A DNA stretch of 64,000 nt from Nepenthes gracilis (GCA_033239525.1 BSYO01000036.1:6160126-6224125); one strand, 5' to 3'. Shown: positions 22,501 through 34,600, counted from the first letter of the stretch. The notes: generated by a model not told the origin, from the sequence alone. Translations and numbers: made by a program.

Positions 22501-25500
22501 GAGATGAGCTGTTAGGGCAGACGTAACTTAGCTAGCCTTTACCTCTGGTCTTTTTTAGCACCAATGGTTTATCATCTCTATGGTGCATGATTAAAGGATT
22601 TTTAACAAAATTCTAGAAGTCATTAGCATAGAGGTAGCTTGTAGATTAAGCCTTTACCTTTGTAACACTTTGTGGAATCGTGAAGTTTTGATCACTTGTT
22701 TACTTAGATGAAGAGACTGCAACAGTAGGTTCAGATAAAGCTGCAAATCTCTTGAAGAGTGAGATGGTTGAATCAAAGGGGAAAACAATAAGGACAAGAA
22801 TATATAAAGGAAAATTCAACAAAAAACACAATAAATGCACATAATATTTATAACAATTTGAAAGAACCTAATTCCAAGTAAATTAATGGAAAAATGAAAG
22901 GGAGAGAAGAGAAGGATGATAGAAATTTCTTGAAAAGGCGGCAATTTCGTGAGAGAGAGAGAGTAAAAAGGAAAATGTCTTAACGGTTTTTGTGCAGCGG
23001 CATATGTGTAGGAGAGACGGAGATGGTGACTAGAGTTTCGAATTAGGCAATGAAGGAGACATTTTATTGTTTTTAGTTGTGAGTAATTAACAGATTGATA
23101 GAGAAGATAGTCAAGAGGGGAAAGATGGGTTTGTTTGGAATGCAGTATAATATAGAAAATGGGAATGTGAAGTAATGTTTAGAGGGGTAAAATAGTAACA
23201 AATGTGGGAATAGATATTCCTTGATTATAAAAAATAAATAATACCAAAGAGAATCTTTTTTTTTTTTAATTTCTTGTCTTGGAGGAATATCTATTTCTTT
23301 GGGAATATTTATTCTTTTTAATAAAGTAACCAAATATAGGAATAATTATTTTATTAGTAATAAAGTGAAAATATAATTTATATTTCCACCAACCAAACAT
23401 GTCATAGTCATAGCCATTATCATTGTCACTGCCACTAGCACTGCTAGCCGCCATTCCAAATTGGTCAATGCCCTTCCTTTGTAGGTCTCCACCACCACTG
23501 TTGGTCAACCCAACAATCACCAATACCTCCACATTCACTGCCATCGCCACAACAGTCATCACCAACACTACTGTCACTATACCACTGTCACTGCTTCTAT
23601 CAACGCCATGGCTGACATCATAGACCACCGTTGTTGCCATGGCGACCACAAACAAAGGGAATATCTATTCCTGCCATTGAGAACAATAATTCCCATCCTG
23701 TTATTAGTTTTTTTACTTGGTAAGTATTCCCAAGGGGTGATTATTACCACTTAAAAATACCAACCAAGTATGGGAATAATTGTTCTAGGGAATAAGTATT
23801 CCTTGAAATATATATTCCATCCAACTAAACACCATGTAATAGTTGTGGTCTTACCCAACAACCATTCGGTATTGGTTTTCTGCATTGTTCATTGTATAGA
23901 TTGGGGCTTCCTTGACATCCAATTGGTGCAAATCGGCCTCATTGATTGGTGAAAAAAGAATATTTTTTTTTTATTGTTGCCATTCATATTAAATTTATTC
24001 CTTTTCTTAAAACATCAATTTCAGAATATGTATGGTCATATTTTTGTGCACTTGATAATTGGAAATAAATTATATAATAGTCACCCATGATTACTCCAAT
24101 CCTCTTGATAATTGTGCAAAAAGAATATTGCTCATGCACATTGCAAGTTGTTGGCCATCTGTTGATCTGGAAAATCCTAGCATGAAAAGGTTGCTAGACT
24201 TGTCACGTCAACAGCTGTTACAATTGTTTCCAATTACATCTTTTCCTCTTCAAAAAAGAAGATATTTCTACAGCAGATTTATGCATACTTGATATAATTA
24301 TGTTAAATGACTTGCAAACATTCTTCATCAGATTTCGGCACTGTGGGACTTCTTTTGCTTTAATGTAAGTGGAACCACAGCAGAGCAGAGCCGAGGTGCC
24401 TTAGCTGTGCTCTGCATGGCTGCAAAGTCATCAAGCAGAATTCTGAGTTCTCACTTGCAGGATATTATTGATATTGGGTTTGGCCGGTGGGCAAAAGTTG
24501 ATCCTTTGCTTGCCAGGACAGCATGCATTGCTATTCAGAGACTCTCTGAAGAAGACAAGGAAAAACTGTTAGTCAACAATGGCAACCGCATATTTGGTAT
24601 AATAGAAAGCTTAGTTGCTGGTTTTTTGCTGCCAGAGAATATATGGTATGCGGCTACCGATAAAGCTATAGGTGCCATTTATGTGCTCCATCCGGATCCT
24701 GAAGTTGTTGCTGTCAACCTGGTGAAGAGATGTCTACGTTCTACATTTGATTCTAGTGAAGGTGATAATTTACAGCATGACACAAACAACAGTACAGTAG
24801 GTGTTTTCACCATGGTTCAAGCTGGAAAACTTAGTAGGTATTTATATGTTGTAAGCCATGTTGCCATGCATCAGTTAGTATATATTGAATCCTGCATCAA
24901 AAAGATCCAGAAATGGAAGACGAAAAAAGAGAAAATGGGTGTTGAGTATCAAAATGTTGACAGGACATGTCCCACGCCTGCTGATGCAACAAAGGTGAGT
25001 AGGAGATTCCATATTCTTTTAGCATGGACTTTCACATCTCTTGTAGCAGCAACATGTTTTAATTTTTATACTCTCCGATAAATAGAATCTGTTTTAATTT
25101 ATTCATGCTCCGTTGAAAACAATTTTACTGTATCCTTTGGCGACTTGCAGGTTAGTGGTATAAATGCTGAGTTAGGTGTTGCTTCCTCTAAAGATGCAAT
25201 ACTTGATTCACTCTCTGAAAGGGCAGAGAAGGAAATTATTTCTAGTGGCACTGCTGAAAAGAACTTGATTGGATATTGTGCACCTTTTCTTTCAAAGCTA
25301 TGTAGACACTTTTGTTTGATGCAGAAGGCAAGTGCCTCAATTCTCATTGGTCCATTTATTAGAGCATCCCCTTTTTCACAAATACAAGAAAATGGAAGGG
25401 ACTGATTTCTCTACATGGAAATATGAAGCAACACAGTTGAAACTAATTGTAATATTTAGAAATATTAAATAGTTGTTTGACACTTGTACATTGGCATAAG

Positions 25501-28500
25501 TACAAAAGCATGCGTAGACATAGTCCAGCAATCTTGGAAGAGGAGTTAATTGACAAAGGAGAGGAGTTAACTCAAATGCTAGTGTAGAAATGAAAAGCTG
25601 TTCAAAGTGGAATTCTTTGAAGATTCATTTCTTGATTTTGCATGCTTTGCTCACAAAATGCCCAGAGATTTATGGGCACTATCTAATAGTGAAGTGTAAA
25701 AAGAAAAAGAAAATTCATCATAATTAAAAGGCATATATGAAGAAATTTTATTTACAGCAAGGTGACAACACTGTTCTCCCTTTTCTTCTTATATTGTTTC
25801 GTTTAGGACAACCTATTGTACAAGATTCACACATTGTGGGATCTCGGGTGTCATATTTCCCATATGTTGCAAATGAGCTCTTTTTGTGATTTGAGCCCCC
25901 GACCTCTCAGACTGATCCAATTTTATTGTTGTATTAAGGCTCACCTTTGATATTATTCTTCTTGAATATGCAATCTGCCAATCATTTGTATTCTTGTCTT
26001 TGAAGCTGATCTTTCCCTTTTCTTCTTTCTAGTATCCAGAACTACAGGCATCTGCTATGCTTGCTTTGTGTCGATTTATGATAATAGATGCTGACTTCTG
26101 GTGAGAATATATTTCCATCTTTCTCTCCCATTGTCAGTTCCTTCATTATATTTTCATTTATCAAAAATCTAGAATGTTTTGCCGGATGGATTATCCAGTG
26201 AAGCAAACCTCCAGCTTCTCTTCACAGTTGTGGAAAATTCATCATCAGAAACCGTTCGTTCCAATTGTACTATAGCTCTTGGGGATTTGGCAGTCCGTTT
26301 TCCTAATCTAGTGGAACCATGGACTGAGAACATGTACGCTAGGCTGCGGGATCCTTCGATTTTGGTTAGGAAGAATGCTGTTCTGGTGCTTTCTCATCTT
26401 ATATTGAATGACATGATGAAGGTTTGAGCTGACCAATTACTCCTTTTCTGTATCATTCCCAGGTAAAAATATTGTGAGTCTGATTACGTTCAGTTCTAAT
26501 TAGGTCAAAGGTTACATAAATGAAATGGCTATGAGACTAGAGGATGAAGATGGAAGGATTTCAAATCTAGCCAAACTTTTTTTTAATGAGCTTTCAAAGA
26601 AAGGTATTTGTGATTATAAATCTGATAGTAGAATAAATTCCATTATTTCTATCTAATTCTGAAATTACTCTCTTTGTCATGCCTATAGGAACAAATCCAA
26701 TATATAATCTACTTCCAGATATTCTTGGTAGGCTTTGCAATCAGAGTCTGAAGGGAGAGTCATTCCGCAACATTATGCAGTTCTTAATTGGTTCAATTAA
26801 GAAGGTATGACAGAGTATGGGAATAGTTGAAGTGCCAATGAATTGCTTCTGCTCTCACAAACTCAAGATTTTGTTTTATATATTACACCTTAAGATTTTC
26901 AACTCACCTTTCCAGGATAAACAAATGGATGGTTTAGTTGAAAAGCTTTGCAATAGGTTTTGTGGGATTACAGGTATGTGCTTGAGATAAACTTGGTTTA
27001 CCCTATGCTTTTTCCAAGTGTCCATTCTGCATTGGATTGGAAAGTTCAAGATTTATATACAAATCATGTTGTCTTCTTCTTTTACCTCTTTTAAATGATG
27101 GAAGTTAATGTATTGCTGAAGCATATGTCATTTAATAATTAGAAGGTGGCTCTCACTGGGGGATTTTAGTTTTTGCTTGTTCACTGTCAACTATGGAGCT
27201 TTGTGGAAATAAAACGAGAGAAGGAAAATTCATAAAAAAACTTTGGATATGTCAATTTATGTAGTCTTTTAATGCTTGCTATCTTCCAATTATTTTAAGA
27301 TTTGCTTTCTCCTGCTATACTGGCTTGTCTTGAGTTATCCACCTCTTCAAATTGATCATTCAGTTTGAACTTCTGCATCTGTGCCCATATACTTGTTAAG
27401 TATAGTTTGGATGCAATACTCAATCTGATGTTGACTGTATGAGAAAACACTCATGCTACAGACAGTAGTCAATGGGAACGCATAGCATATTGCCTTTCTC
27501 AGCTGAGTTTCACAGAGAAGGGGATGAAAAAGCTTATAGAGTCATTCAAGGCTTATGAACATGCTTTATGTGAGGATTCTGTGATGGAGCATTTCAGAAA
27601 TATAATAAGCAAGGTATTTTTAAGTGCATTTTTATATTTGTAATCGAGAATCAAATGTGTTTTCTTGTACAATCACATAAATCAATGCTCGAATAAAGGA
27701 ATTATAAGTTTATAATTATTAATATTTGTTTGCTGTCCGTATTGATTTGCCAGGGAAAGAAGTTTGCAAAACCAGAAATGAAATCCTGCATTGAGGAATT
27801 TGAGGAGAAGCTTGACAAGTTTCACACGGAGAAGAAGGATCAAGAACTTACTGCTGGAAATGCACAAGCCTATAAAAAGAAAGTAATCAGAAACTCAGAC
27901 CATTTTATCGTTGATAGAACTGTCAAAGAAGAAACTTCAGATACTGATGCAATTGAAGGTAAAATACCTGTTTATGCTACATGATTGATCTGCTTTGATA
28001 CATATGATTCTCTAACACATCAGTTCCTGAAGATGGGACAGAGGATGAGGTTATTGATCCATCTGTGGAAGCCTCTACCTTTAAGCTTAGATTAAAGTCA
28101 AGTATCGGAGTGCCAAAGGAGTCTTTTTCCACTTCGAGTGACCTGACACAGTTTGAGGTTGATGGTGAAGAAGTTCAATCACCTAAAATGGCATATAAGA
28201 AAGGTAACTTATGCCTTTAAAGTATGAAAAATTCCAATCCAATATAATCAGTATGAATAGATAAGGTTTTATCCAATTTGATCAGATTTGTGTAAAACCG
28301 GAAACTTTATAGTAGGGTTTGGATCTACTATGGACCAATCCTGATCCAAATCAAAAATTTATATGACATATAAAATAACATTTAAATACCAACTTAACCT
28401 TGATTTTTATTATGCAAACCATCATTTCACTCATAACTCATGTTTGATACATTATAAATACTAAAATTTTTTACTATGTTATATTGTTGACTTAATTGAA

Positions 28501-28853
28501 TAAAAATTATACTCACACCCAAAAAAACAAAAAAAAAAAAAAATGGTTTGAGTTTTGGATTAGGTATACTCTAAATATCAGATTTCTACAGAACCCAAAA
28601 TCCTTTTAAGTTTGGCTCCCTGATTCGGATCCTCTTTTAGTTACTATTTTGATGCTCTATTCATCATGGGTTATTTTATTTTATTTATTAACTAAACTCC
28701 TGTTTATTATGGTGGTCTACATATGAATTCTCATTGACAAATCTAGTGTGTTTAGATATGCGAAGATCCAAAGCCGGGAAGCTCAAGGTGAAGAATAAAG
28801 AGGTTGATGTTTCTACGGCCACAAGAAGAAATACGAGGTCAAGACAGAGGTAG
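13574..28853 (+). CDS. CAP-D2: Condensin complex subunit D2 (condensin I, CAP-D2/Cnd1), 16 exons
   Basis: This is a HEAT-repeat regulatory subunit of condensin I, which with SMC2/SMC4, CAP-G and CAP-H compacts mitotic chromosomes. I derived these exons: 13574-13706, 13889-14223, 15570-15730, 15842-17030, 17311-17502, 24332-24994, 25151-25327, 26033-26100, 26199-26421, 26504-26603, 26689-26804, 26916-26973, 27462-27613, 27754-27958, 28024-28203, 28756-28853. They sum to 4050 bases, in frame, 1349 codons plus TAG, close to the usual plant length near 1400. Residues ~1-230 (MAPTFVFPQNLQALE..., GVSLDLSDKELFC) match the Cnd1 N-terminal region. Residues ~975-1150 (ALGDLAVRFPNLVEPWTENM) are the conserved Cnd1 domain. 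The C-terminus is basic (RRNTRSRQR). Intron 7 has a GC donor (AAG|GCAAGT). The exon 9 acceptor is the CCAG at 26195-26198: an upstream AG would break the frame. Intron 5 is 6.8 kb and full of transposon. All joins are in phase, so the gene looks intact. Confidence 0.93.
14394..15430 (+). mobile_element. Possible old solo LTR in CAP-D2 intron 2
   Basis: The stretch opens with TTTTGGGCCATTCCCTTGTG, which resembles the start of the Copia LTRs at 3019 and 5750. It then has internal tandem repeats and a purine-rich GAGAGAAGGGAGAAAG block (about 14970-14995), in the same order as in those LTRs. It ends near an AATAGAAGAATCTCTCAAGC segment around 15410. Termini and target duplication are not clear. 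The intron splices around it in the sense orientation. Confidence 0.3.
14447..14662 (+). repeat. 72-bp tandem repeat, three units, in CAP-D2 intron 2
   Basis: The units 14447-14518, 14519-14590 and 14591-14662 each begin GTTG and share CAATGG and TCGATTG-type words at the same offsets. A partial fourth copy (GTCCTGCAAGATTTTTGGGA) follows. Divergence between units is visible, so the array is not recent. Confidence 0.8.
19100..19930 (-). pseudogene. Harbinger ORF1, Myb/SANT-like DNA-binding protein remnant
   Basis: Reading the minus strand from about 19889 gives GFKSGYIHELEKISRQKIST, then LGLKTTPHIAYRINILKR, a stop, then TNTSAFG, a stop where Trp is expected, and DDARKMVIAKQYVQNAY. This is the pattern of the Myb/SANT-like (Myb_DNA-bind_3) proteins that accompany plant PIF/Harbinger transposases. 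A further segment near 19440-19530 (YFENLSMIYVKDHATRAIAQ) matches the domain's C-terminal flank. In-frame stops make it non-functional. In autonomous elements this protein helps the transposase bind the ends. Confidence 0.7.
20380..20995 (-). pseudogene. PIF/Harbinger transposase (HARBI1-like DDE nuclease) remnant
   Basis: In minus-strand order the conserved blocks are: NCLGTLDKTYIKIKAP with the first catalytic Asp (about 20990-20945), FVYVLPSWEELAVYSRILGE (about 20860-20805), YYLVDTRYINCNGFLASFRD with the second Asp (about 20685-20625), then FNIKYAAARNVIKRCFGLL and SPSFYPVKIHNQIIIICLLH (about 20560-20410). The block normally reads NVIERCFG. Here the conserved, probably catalytic, Glu is Lys. 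Stops and frame changes split the frame and the N-terminal part is missing, so this is dead. Confidence 0.85.
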
Positions 28854-30030
28854 ATATATGACATTGCATTTTTGTGTGTTGTCAATTGAGTGTTGGAAGA
28901 GTCGTGCTTGCTTCATTCTGGTGTAAGTTGCTGTTGAAGTTGCCATTAAACTAGCTGCCCATTGCACCTGTGTATTGAGAAACCATGGCAAGGGTGTTTG
29001 AAATAGTGCCCACTCTTGATGGTAGGCTCAACTTGTATTAATTTTTTGAATCATTGAATTGTGTGTAAAGCTTTATGTTATTTGTGGACTGAAGGCTTTG
29101 ATCTGTACATATATGCATATATTATAATTAGCCTTGTATCCATGCAATATACGGTTCTATCTTATAGACGTCTTTTAGATACTTTTAAGATATTTTTAGA
29201 TGATATAACATCTTATTTATTAATTTATAATAATATATTTATATAAAAATAGATAGATAAATGAGTGATATTTTATTTTAGGAATCTCAAAGTTGACCAA
29301 AGAGTGTCCATAAATATTTTTCAATCCTATAAATGTTGGAAAAGTTAATCTTTAAAGATAAAATATTTATGTAAAGATTATTTTAAGAAATTGTTAGGTG
29401 CAATTACAATTTAAGTTGCTGATCCAATAAAAAAAAAAAAGACATTAAAAGTATGATTTTTAAAACAGTTGAGGTTGATCTAGGGGTTGAATTGAAGGAG
29501 GTCTGGATGTATAAATAAGCAGCTGACTTTTCACACTTACTAATAATTTTGTATGCTTAGTCGATGGCCCATTTGAAATGTGTCCATCTATGATCTCCAT
29601 AATCCAACGTGAAGAGTCTGTCTCTCTTTTATTCTCGATCCTGTACGTGCATGGTGATAGTTGACCACAATGGCTAACAAACTCCTATTTTAGATCATAG
29701 CCTATGACCGCATTATGGGGAAAACCGCTCATGTATTTGTTTCATGCCTCTATGAATATCAAGCCTTTTTACCATTAGAAGAACATCTAATAATCTTTAG
29801 TTTATAGCATCTCAAACTCTTACTAAGAGAGAGAGAAAAAACTCTTAAAGTATCCAGTTACCAATTAATAACAATGATTTCTAAGGTTTAGTCACAACAT
29901 TTAGCAGACACAAAAAAAATATATATATATTTGGAGTTTGCCTTTTAGAATACATTATTTCCTCCAAAATTCCTGTAATTCTCTCTTTTTGTCTCTATCT
30001 TCATTGCTTATGATTTCATTAATATAATTT
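28854..30030. other. CAP-D2 3' flank and intergenic DNA
   Basis: The first ~200 bases after the CAP-D2 stop probably hold the 3' UTR. Beyond that the sequence is AT-rich with no recognisable gene, and it leads into the left end of the nested retrotransposon stack near 30.03-30.06 kb. Confidence 0.55.
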
Positions 30031-30307
30031 TTGAATAATTTAAAAATAATTGAATTATGAAAATTTTAAAAAAATTAGATTATTTGGAATCAGACTTAGT
30101 ACCTAAGGAGTGCCTGTTTTCACGCTTGTGTGTATTTGAGGTAAAAGTCGAACGCCTGATGCACACCTCTAGGGCGCTCATGCACATTTATGGCGGAATG
30201 GTGGATTTCAAGGTCTGCCTGTGGCAGCATTCATACACAGTTTAGACAATATAGTGACTCTTGAGGTGCACCTATTTTGGCACTAATGTATGGATAAGGT
30301 AGAAGTT

Positions 30308-31294
30308 TGTTAGAGACATTTGTCTAATTGGCATATTCCGTGACCATATGTATTATTATATTGATGTCGGGTTGTGGGTTGTCGGGTTAAAGTCCGTTCG
30401 GTCCGCCCTCCATTCGCTCGAGCCCGCCCTAAGCCTTCCCGCTTGCCTCTCGCTCGATACCCGCTCGAGCCTAAAATCCAGAACGTCCCCGGCTCGTCAG
30501 GAGCTCAAGAACCGCTCGAGCCGAAAATCCAGTAGGGGGCCCGCTCGCTGCGCGCTCGAGCCCCCGCAGGGTTTCCCACGAAACCCTACGGCCGCTCGAG
30601 CGCCGGGCCCAACGGTAGAATTTTCAAATGCGTTTTTGGCTCCTCTATAAATTGAAAGCCTCAATTGATAATTTTTGAAGTCTTCAAACTTGAGAGAAAA
30701 GCCTTTCATGCATTATTGATTTAGTCTCTCTTGAAAAAACCAAAAGACATAACTTTGAGTTTCATGATCCAAGGAGTTTTCTCACCATTTTTCTTTTTCT
30801 TTCACCATTGAAACTTTTGTCCTTCTACCATCGTTGGAGACTTTGGTTTGTGAAGAAGGAGACTCGTTCGTGATTAGAAATTCAAGTGGTTCGAGGGAAG
30901 ATTGACGTGAAGACCGGAAGGGGTCCGATTCCATTGCCGCGGGAAAATCTAAGGAGTTCCTTGGTAGGGATCACGTGACGGGAGTAAGTCGGCTAGGTTA
31001 GCGCGTCGTTACCACCCGGTCTGTAAGTTGATTTTCATAGTGCATTGCTTCCCTGGCCGTTGAAGCCCGGAGTGTTTTTCTTGATACCGTGGGTATCGAG
31101 TTTTCACTTTGTCACCAAAAATTGAATCTTTATCGTTATTGCTCTTAATTATTTAATTCGTGCATACTTGTTAATCTCGTTAGCATCTAGTGTTAAATAT
31201 CTTTTACGTGTATTAGATATTTATTATTATTTATTGTTACTTCCGCTATAATTTTCGGGGTCGAAACTCGTTAGCACCAAAACGTGCTTTTTCA
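30308..31294 (+). mobile_element. Solo LTR with AAGTT target duplication
   Basis: The 987-bp sequence starts TGTTAGAGACATTTGTCTAA and ends GTGCTTTTTCA. It is flanked by identical AAGTT at 30303-30307 and 31295-31299, and it splits the older left LTR at a point where the right LTR is continuous. Its first third is GC-rich with repeated GCTCGAGC words, unlike anything else in the window. A TATA-like CTATAAATTG lies at about 30645. No internal domain is present, so a full element probably recombined between its LTRs. The lineage is not identified. Confidence 0.85.
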
Positions 31295-31870
31295 AAGTTG
31301 ATGTCTAATGTATGCTTGATATGACGCTTGTACATATTTGTATAAAAAAAATGACGTTTGATATGCGCTTTTCTGACATTCAAGCAAGCTGTAGTGGTCA
31401 TTTTGCATGGGAAATGGAGATAAAAGAGAGGAAGAGAAGAGAAGAACAAGAAGAGGAGGAGGAGAGAGAAAGAGGGGAAAGAAGATTGTAAAATTTTTTA
31501 GAGTTAGATCTACTAAATTAAAGACAAAAGATAGGTATTTTCAAGCCCAAACTTTGATCTATTATAGATTCTTTTAGTTTATATATGTATTTCTTATTTT
31601 TATTATATATACATGTTACTATTTACCTCCTTATTTTAGATATTTGTGTATACATATAATTTTTATTAATTGTTTTAAAATTTTATTAGATTTTATTAAA
31701 TATTTGAAGGATTTATTTGTTATTCATAGAATAAGTGAATATTTTGAGATAATATATTTATATATGAAAATATTTAAGAAGAAAAGTTATAAAACTTATG
31801 CATTTGGCCTTACTTATGAAATGGCATTTAAGTGTTTCGAATTGCATTCTATTTTGATATTATATCTTAA

Positions 31871-32854
31871 TGTGTCATGGATCCAAATTTCGAGCAGATT
31901 TGGGTCAAGTAGATTGTTTGAATCCGTATCCGTACATCGAGTTTGAATCCTGCACACCACAACTAAGAACAAGAGGTCAGGCGTCGGCGGGATATTGTCC
32001 CACTGAAAACACTACGATAATTAAGTCAGTAAATAGCCGTCGAGTTTGGAAGGTAAAAGTAACGAAAGTAATGAAAATGCAGAGAGTGCTGAGATGGGAG
32101 TGTGCTCTCGTCGAGAGAGGCTTTGAGGCCTGTGAGAAGCGTAAACTCTAAGTACTGTGTTCGCTAGGAACGTAGTAGAGAGAGTGAGGATTGTGCTCCT
32201 GAAAGCGTGGAAGCTTTGGAGAAGATGACTTCTCGTGGGTAAGTGGAAATAACTGAGGGCATAAGATCATTGGGGAATGCAAGTGTTTGTGAACGAATTC
32301 AAGCGTGCCTGAAAGCGTCCCCTGGAATGAAGATTTCGTGGCCTTTTATAGGTGTTGCCCTGGGCAGCCTTCTTTGTGTGGAAGAGCTTGATTTCAGTGC
32401 TCTGTTGGGATTGTTCCTTCTTTTGGCGAAGAGCTTCTGTTGCAGTAACAGTCACTACCTTGATTACCTTTTTTCTGCGTTCTTATAACCGTGAGGGTTA
32501 GCAGTAGACAAGTAGAAAATTCTGGCGCATTCCTTTAGGGATACACGGTTATCTGCTGATGACCGTTACTAAATGGGTTGCCTTCTGTGGAGAGCGCGCA
32601 ATCAAGGAGAAGATCATTGCTGATCGTGGACAGATGCATGGACCAAGTTGGGCTTGGGCTGCGTTAAGCTTAATCTTCAAGTGATCAAATTTTTGGTCAA
32701 TAGAAGTGTTGATCGTCTAGGAAGTTGGCCGTCTAAATTGTCCGTTCTAATTTCTCCTTCTTTGGCTTCCAATCAGTCAATGCCCTGCGTCGACCGTCTT
32801 GGCGTAAGTGGGCCGTAGCGATTCTAAACCAGTCCATTACTGGCGTACCCATTA
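31871..32854 (-). repeat. 3' LTR of the nested Gypsy element
   Basis: It is homologous along its length to 40885-41894, with shared landmarks such as GTGTGCTCTCGTCGAGAGAG, GAAAGCGTCCCCTGGAATGA and TTGGGCTTGGGC. The inner boundary near 32854 (CCCATTA, against CCCATCA in the partner) is approximate. Confidence 0.8.
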
Positions 32855-33425
32855 CTAGCCACCCATATTGGTGGCTTGGGACTTTGGCCTCTAGTATTTT
32901 CAAGATGGTATGCGAGTGGATGAGCAATCTTCTCGAGGCAGCCATTGGTCATGAAATCAATCTCCGGAGAGCTGACCAGTTGGATTGTTGACCATCTAGG
33001 ATGAAATCCAGAGAACTTACGAAGGAAGAGTTGATTGGATCGTTGACCATCTAGGATGAAATCCGAAGAACTTGCAAAGGAAAAGTTGACTAAATCATTG
33101 ATCGTCTAGTCCGGAGAACTGCGGGAGTTTGAAAGGATGCGCCATCTCGTCGCCAGATTGTCAGTTCAAAAGTGGGCCACACATCCATACGTAGGGGATT
33201 TGTGATCCTTGCAATTAATACGTCAGGGGATTCGGATTGCCTGCACCCTTTCAAGGAGCGACACATGTCATAATGATGGGCGCGCATTTTTGAGACAGTT
33301 TTTCCCCTTTCCTGACATTTACACACATTTAAGCGTACCGTTTGTTGCATTTCAAACATCCCACGCTTTCCATCGTCTTTTTCTTCCTGAGAAATTCTAA
33401 GTGTTTCATTGCTTTCCGTTTTTCC

Positions 33426-34600
33426 ATGGCTTTCCAAATCGTTTCAGTTCTCAGTGTGAGCGATGTGATGGAATTGTACGTCGAGTACAACATTCATAAT
33501 GAGATTGTTTTTAGAGTCTCTGGTAGGGAGGATCGAGCATGCACCCCTCCTAAGGGTTGCATCACTGTGTATGAGACTCATATGAGGAGTGGGCTCCGTC
33601 TTCCAGTCCCTTAGGAGCTGCTTGATATCCTCTTCGCTCTCGAGGTGCCCACCGCACGGCTCCATGCCAATGTCGTGTGATATCTCTGCTCCATGTGCAT
33701 CTTTATGCACCATTATTCTCGGATGTTGACGATCGGTGTAGTGAGAGTGATGTTTCGCTTCACTCAGAGTGCTGACTTTATTTCTTTGGCCGCAAGGGAT
33801 CTTCCTATCAACAGTGCTATTTACGACTCGTTAAAGAATTGGAAGGATTGCTTTTTCTTTGTCTATGTTGCAGAGTCGTGGCCCTTGTCTAGGAAATGGG
33901 GAAAGGTATCAAAAGCGTTTACTAGAACGCCAGAGAAGGAGGAGGTTGCCGCCATGAAGGAGTTGTCAGAGCTTGTGAAGAAGCACTCTGGGGACTTTAG
34001 GAGAGACCACTTGATTTTTCGAGAGAAGGCCAAGAGTGCCAATTGGGGTCCTCCTTCTCCAACACAGAAATTCAGGTCGTAGTCGTCGGAGGCTTCTCGG
34101 AGGAAGAGGAAAGCCAGAGTTATGATTGCCTGGGAATCCTTCCTTGTTACTGATCCCACTAGTCCAGGGTGAAAGAGGGCTGCAACTTTGGAGCCTTCTT
34201 CGTCATCCTCTGGGCTAGACTACGTAGCGGCTAGTTGTTTTTCTGGAGTGGGGGATCGCTCAGGAGAGGAGATGGCTCCTGGGAAATTTGAAGCCAGGTG
34301 GTGCAGCGAAGCGGGCATCTTTGTGGTTTTGGTGCAAGAGGCATCGCAGCTCGAGTTGGGGGAGCCGGCTCTTAAGCCGATTTTTGAGCTGTTGGCTGAA
34401 ATGATGGAGGTAGCCAATGAGCCACTAGCGGAGCCACCGGCTGATGTGCCGCGAGTGGAGCCACTGAGGCCGGCTGATGAGCTGTGAGTTAAGCTGTTGG
34501 AGCTGGCTGATGGGTTGCGAACGGGGTCACTAGAGCCGGCTGATGAGCCGCGAGTAGAGCTGCATGAACCATCAATGAGCCGTCGGAAGAGCTGATTTCG
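33426..34600 (+). pseudogene. Extra opposite-strand ORF of the Gypsy element (PF04195-like), N-terminal part
   Basis: One reading frame runs from the ATG at 33426 to about 34595 with several stops, including 33612-33614 (TAG) and 33678-33680 (TGA). TPPKGCITVYETHMRSGLRLP, followed by ELLDILFALEVPTARLHANVV, resembles the plant domain listed as putative gypsy-type transposon (PF04195/Transposase_28). That domain is known from additional ORFs located between pol and the 3' LTR in some Gypsy lineages, often antisense to pol. A charged region (RRKRKAR near 34095) and a Pro/Glu-rich EPADE-type repeat zone (34360-34560) follow. Its function in retrotransposons is unknown. The family call rests on pattern memory. 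Confidence 0.55.

Larger units (their letters stand above)
18198..23840. mobile_element. PIF/Harbinger transposon remnant, possibly nested, in CAP-D2 intron 5
   Basis: Two pairs of inverted ends are visible. The inner pair is TATCACGTTTAGTTG near 18351 against the reverse complement of CAACCAAACATGTCATA near 23390-23406. The outer pair is GGTGTTTGTTTCCTAGAATG near 18204 against the reverse complement of CCATCCAACTAAACACC near 23817-23833. This suggests a Harbinger element inserted into a related MITE. Both Harbinger genes occur inside, on the minus strand. The target duplication is ambiguous: AT-rich 3-bp candidates exist, but I could not fix one. Confidence 0.65.

Noticed and set aside
23266..23655. 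129-codon minus-strand ORF rich in Val, Ala, Gly and Asp
   Set aside because: Low-complexity CAC/ACC-type trinucleotide sequence inside the MITE-like region; no recognisable domain.
24059..24292. 77-codon plus-strand ORF just before CAP-D2 exon 6
   Set aside because: It does not match CAP-D2 and is not needed: exon 5 joins exon 6 in phase with full homology.
30348..30650. 100-codon ORF with Pro/Ser/Arg-rich translation
   Set aside because: Translation of the GC-rich GCTCGAGC repeats in a solo LTR with proven borders.
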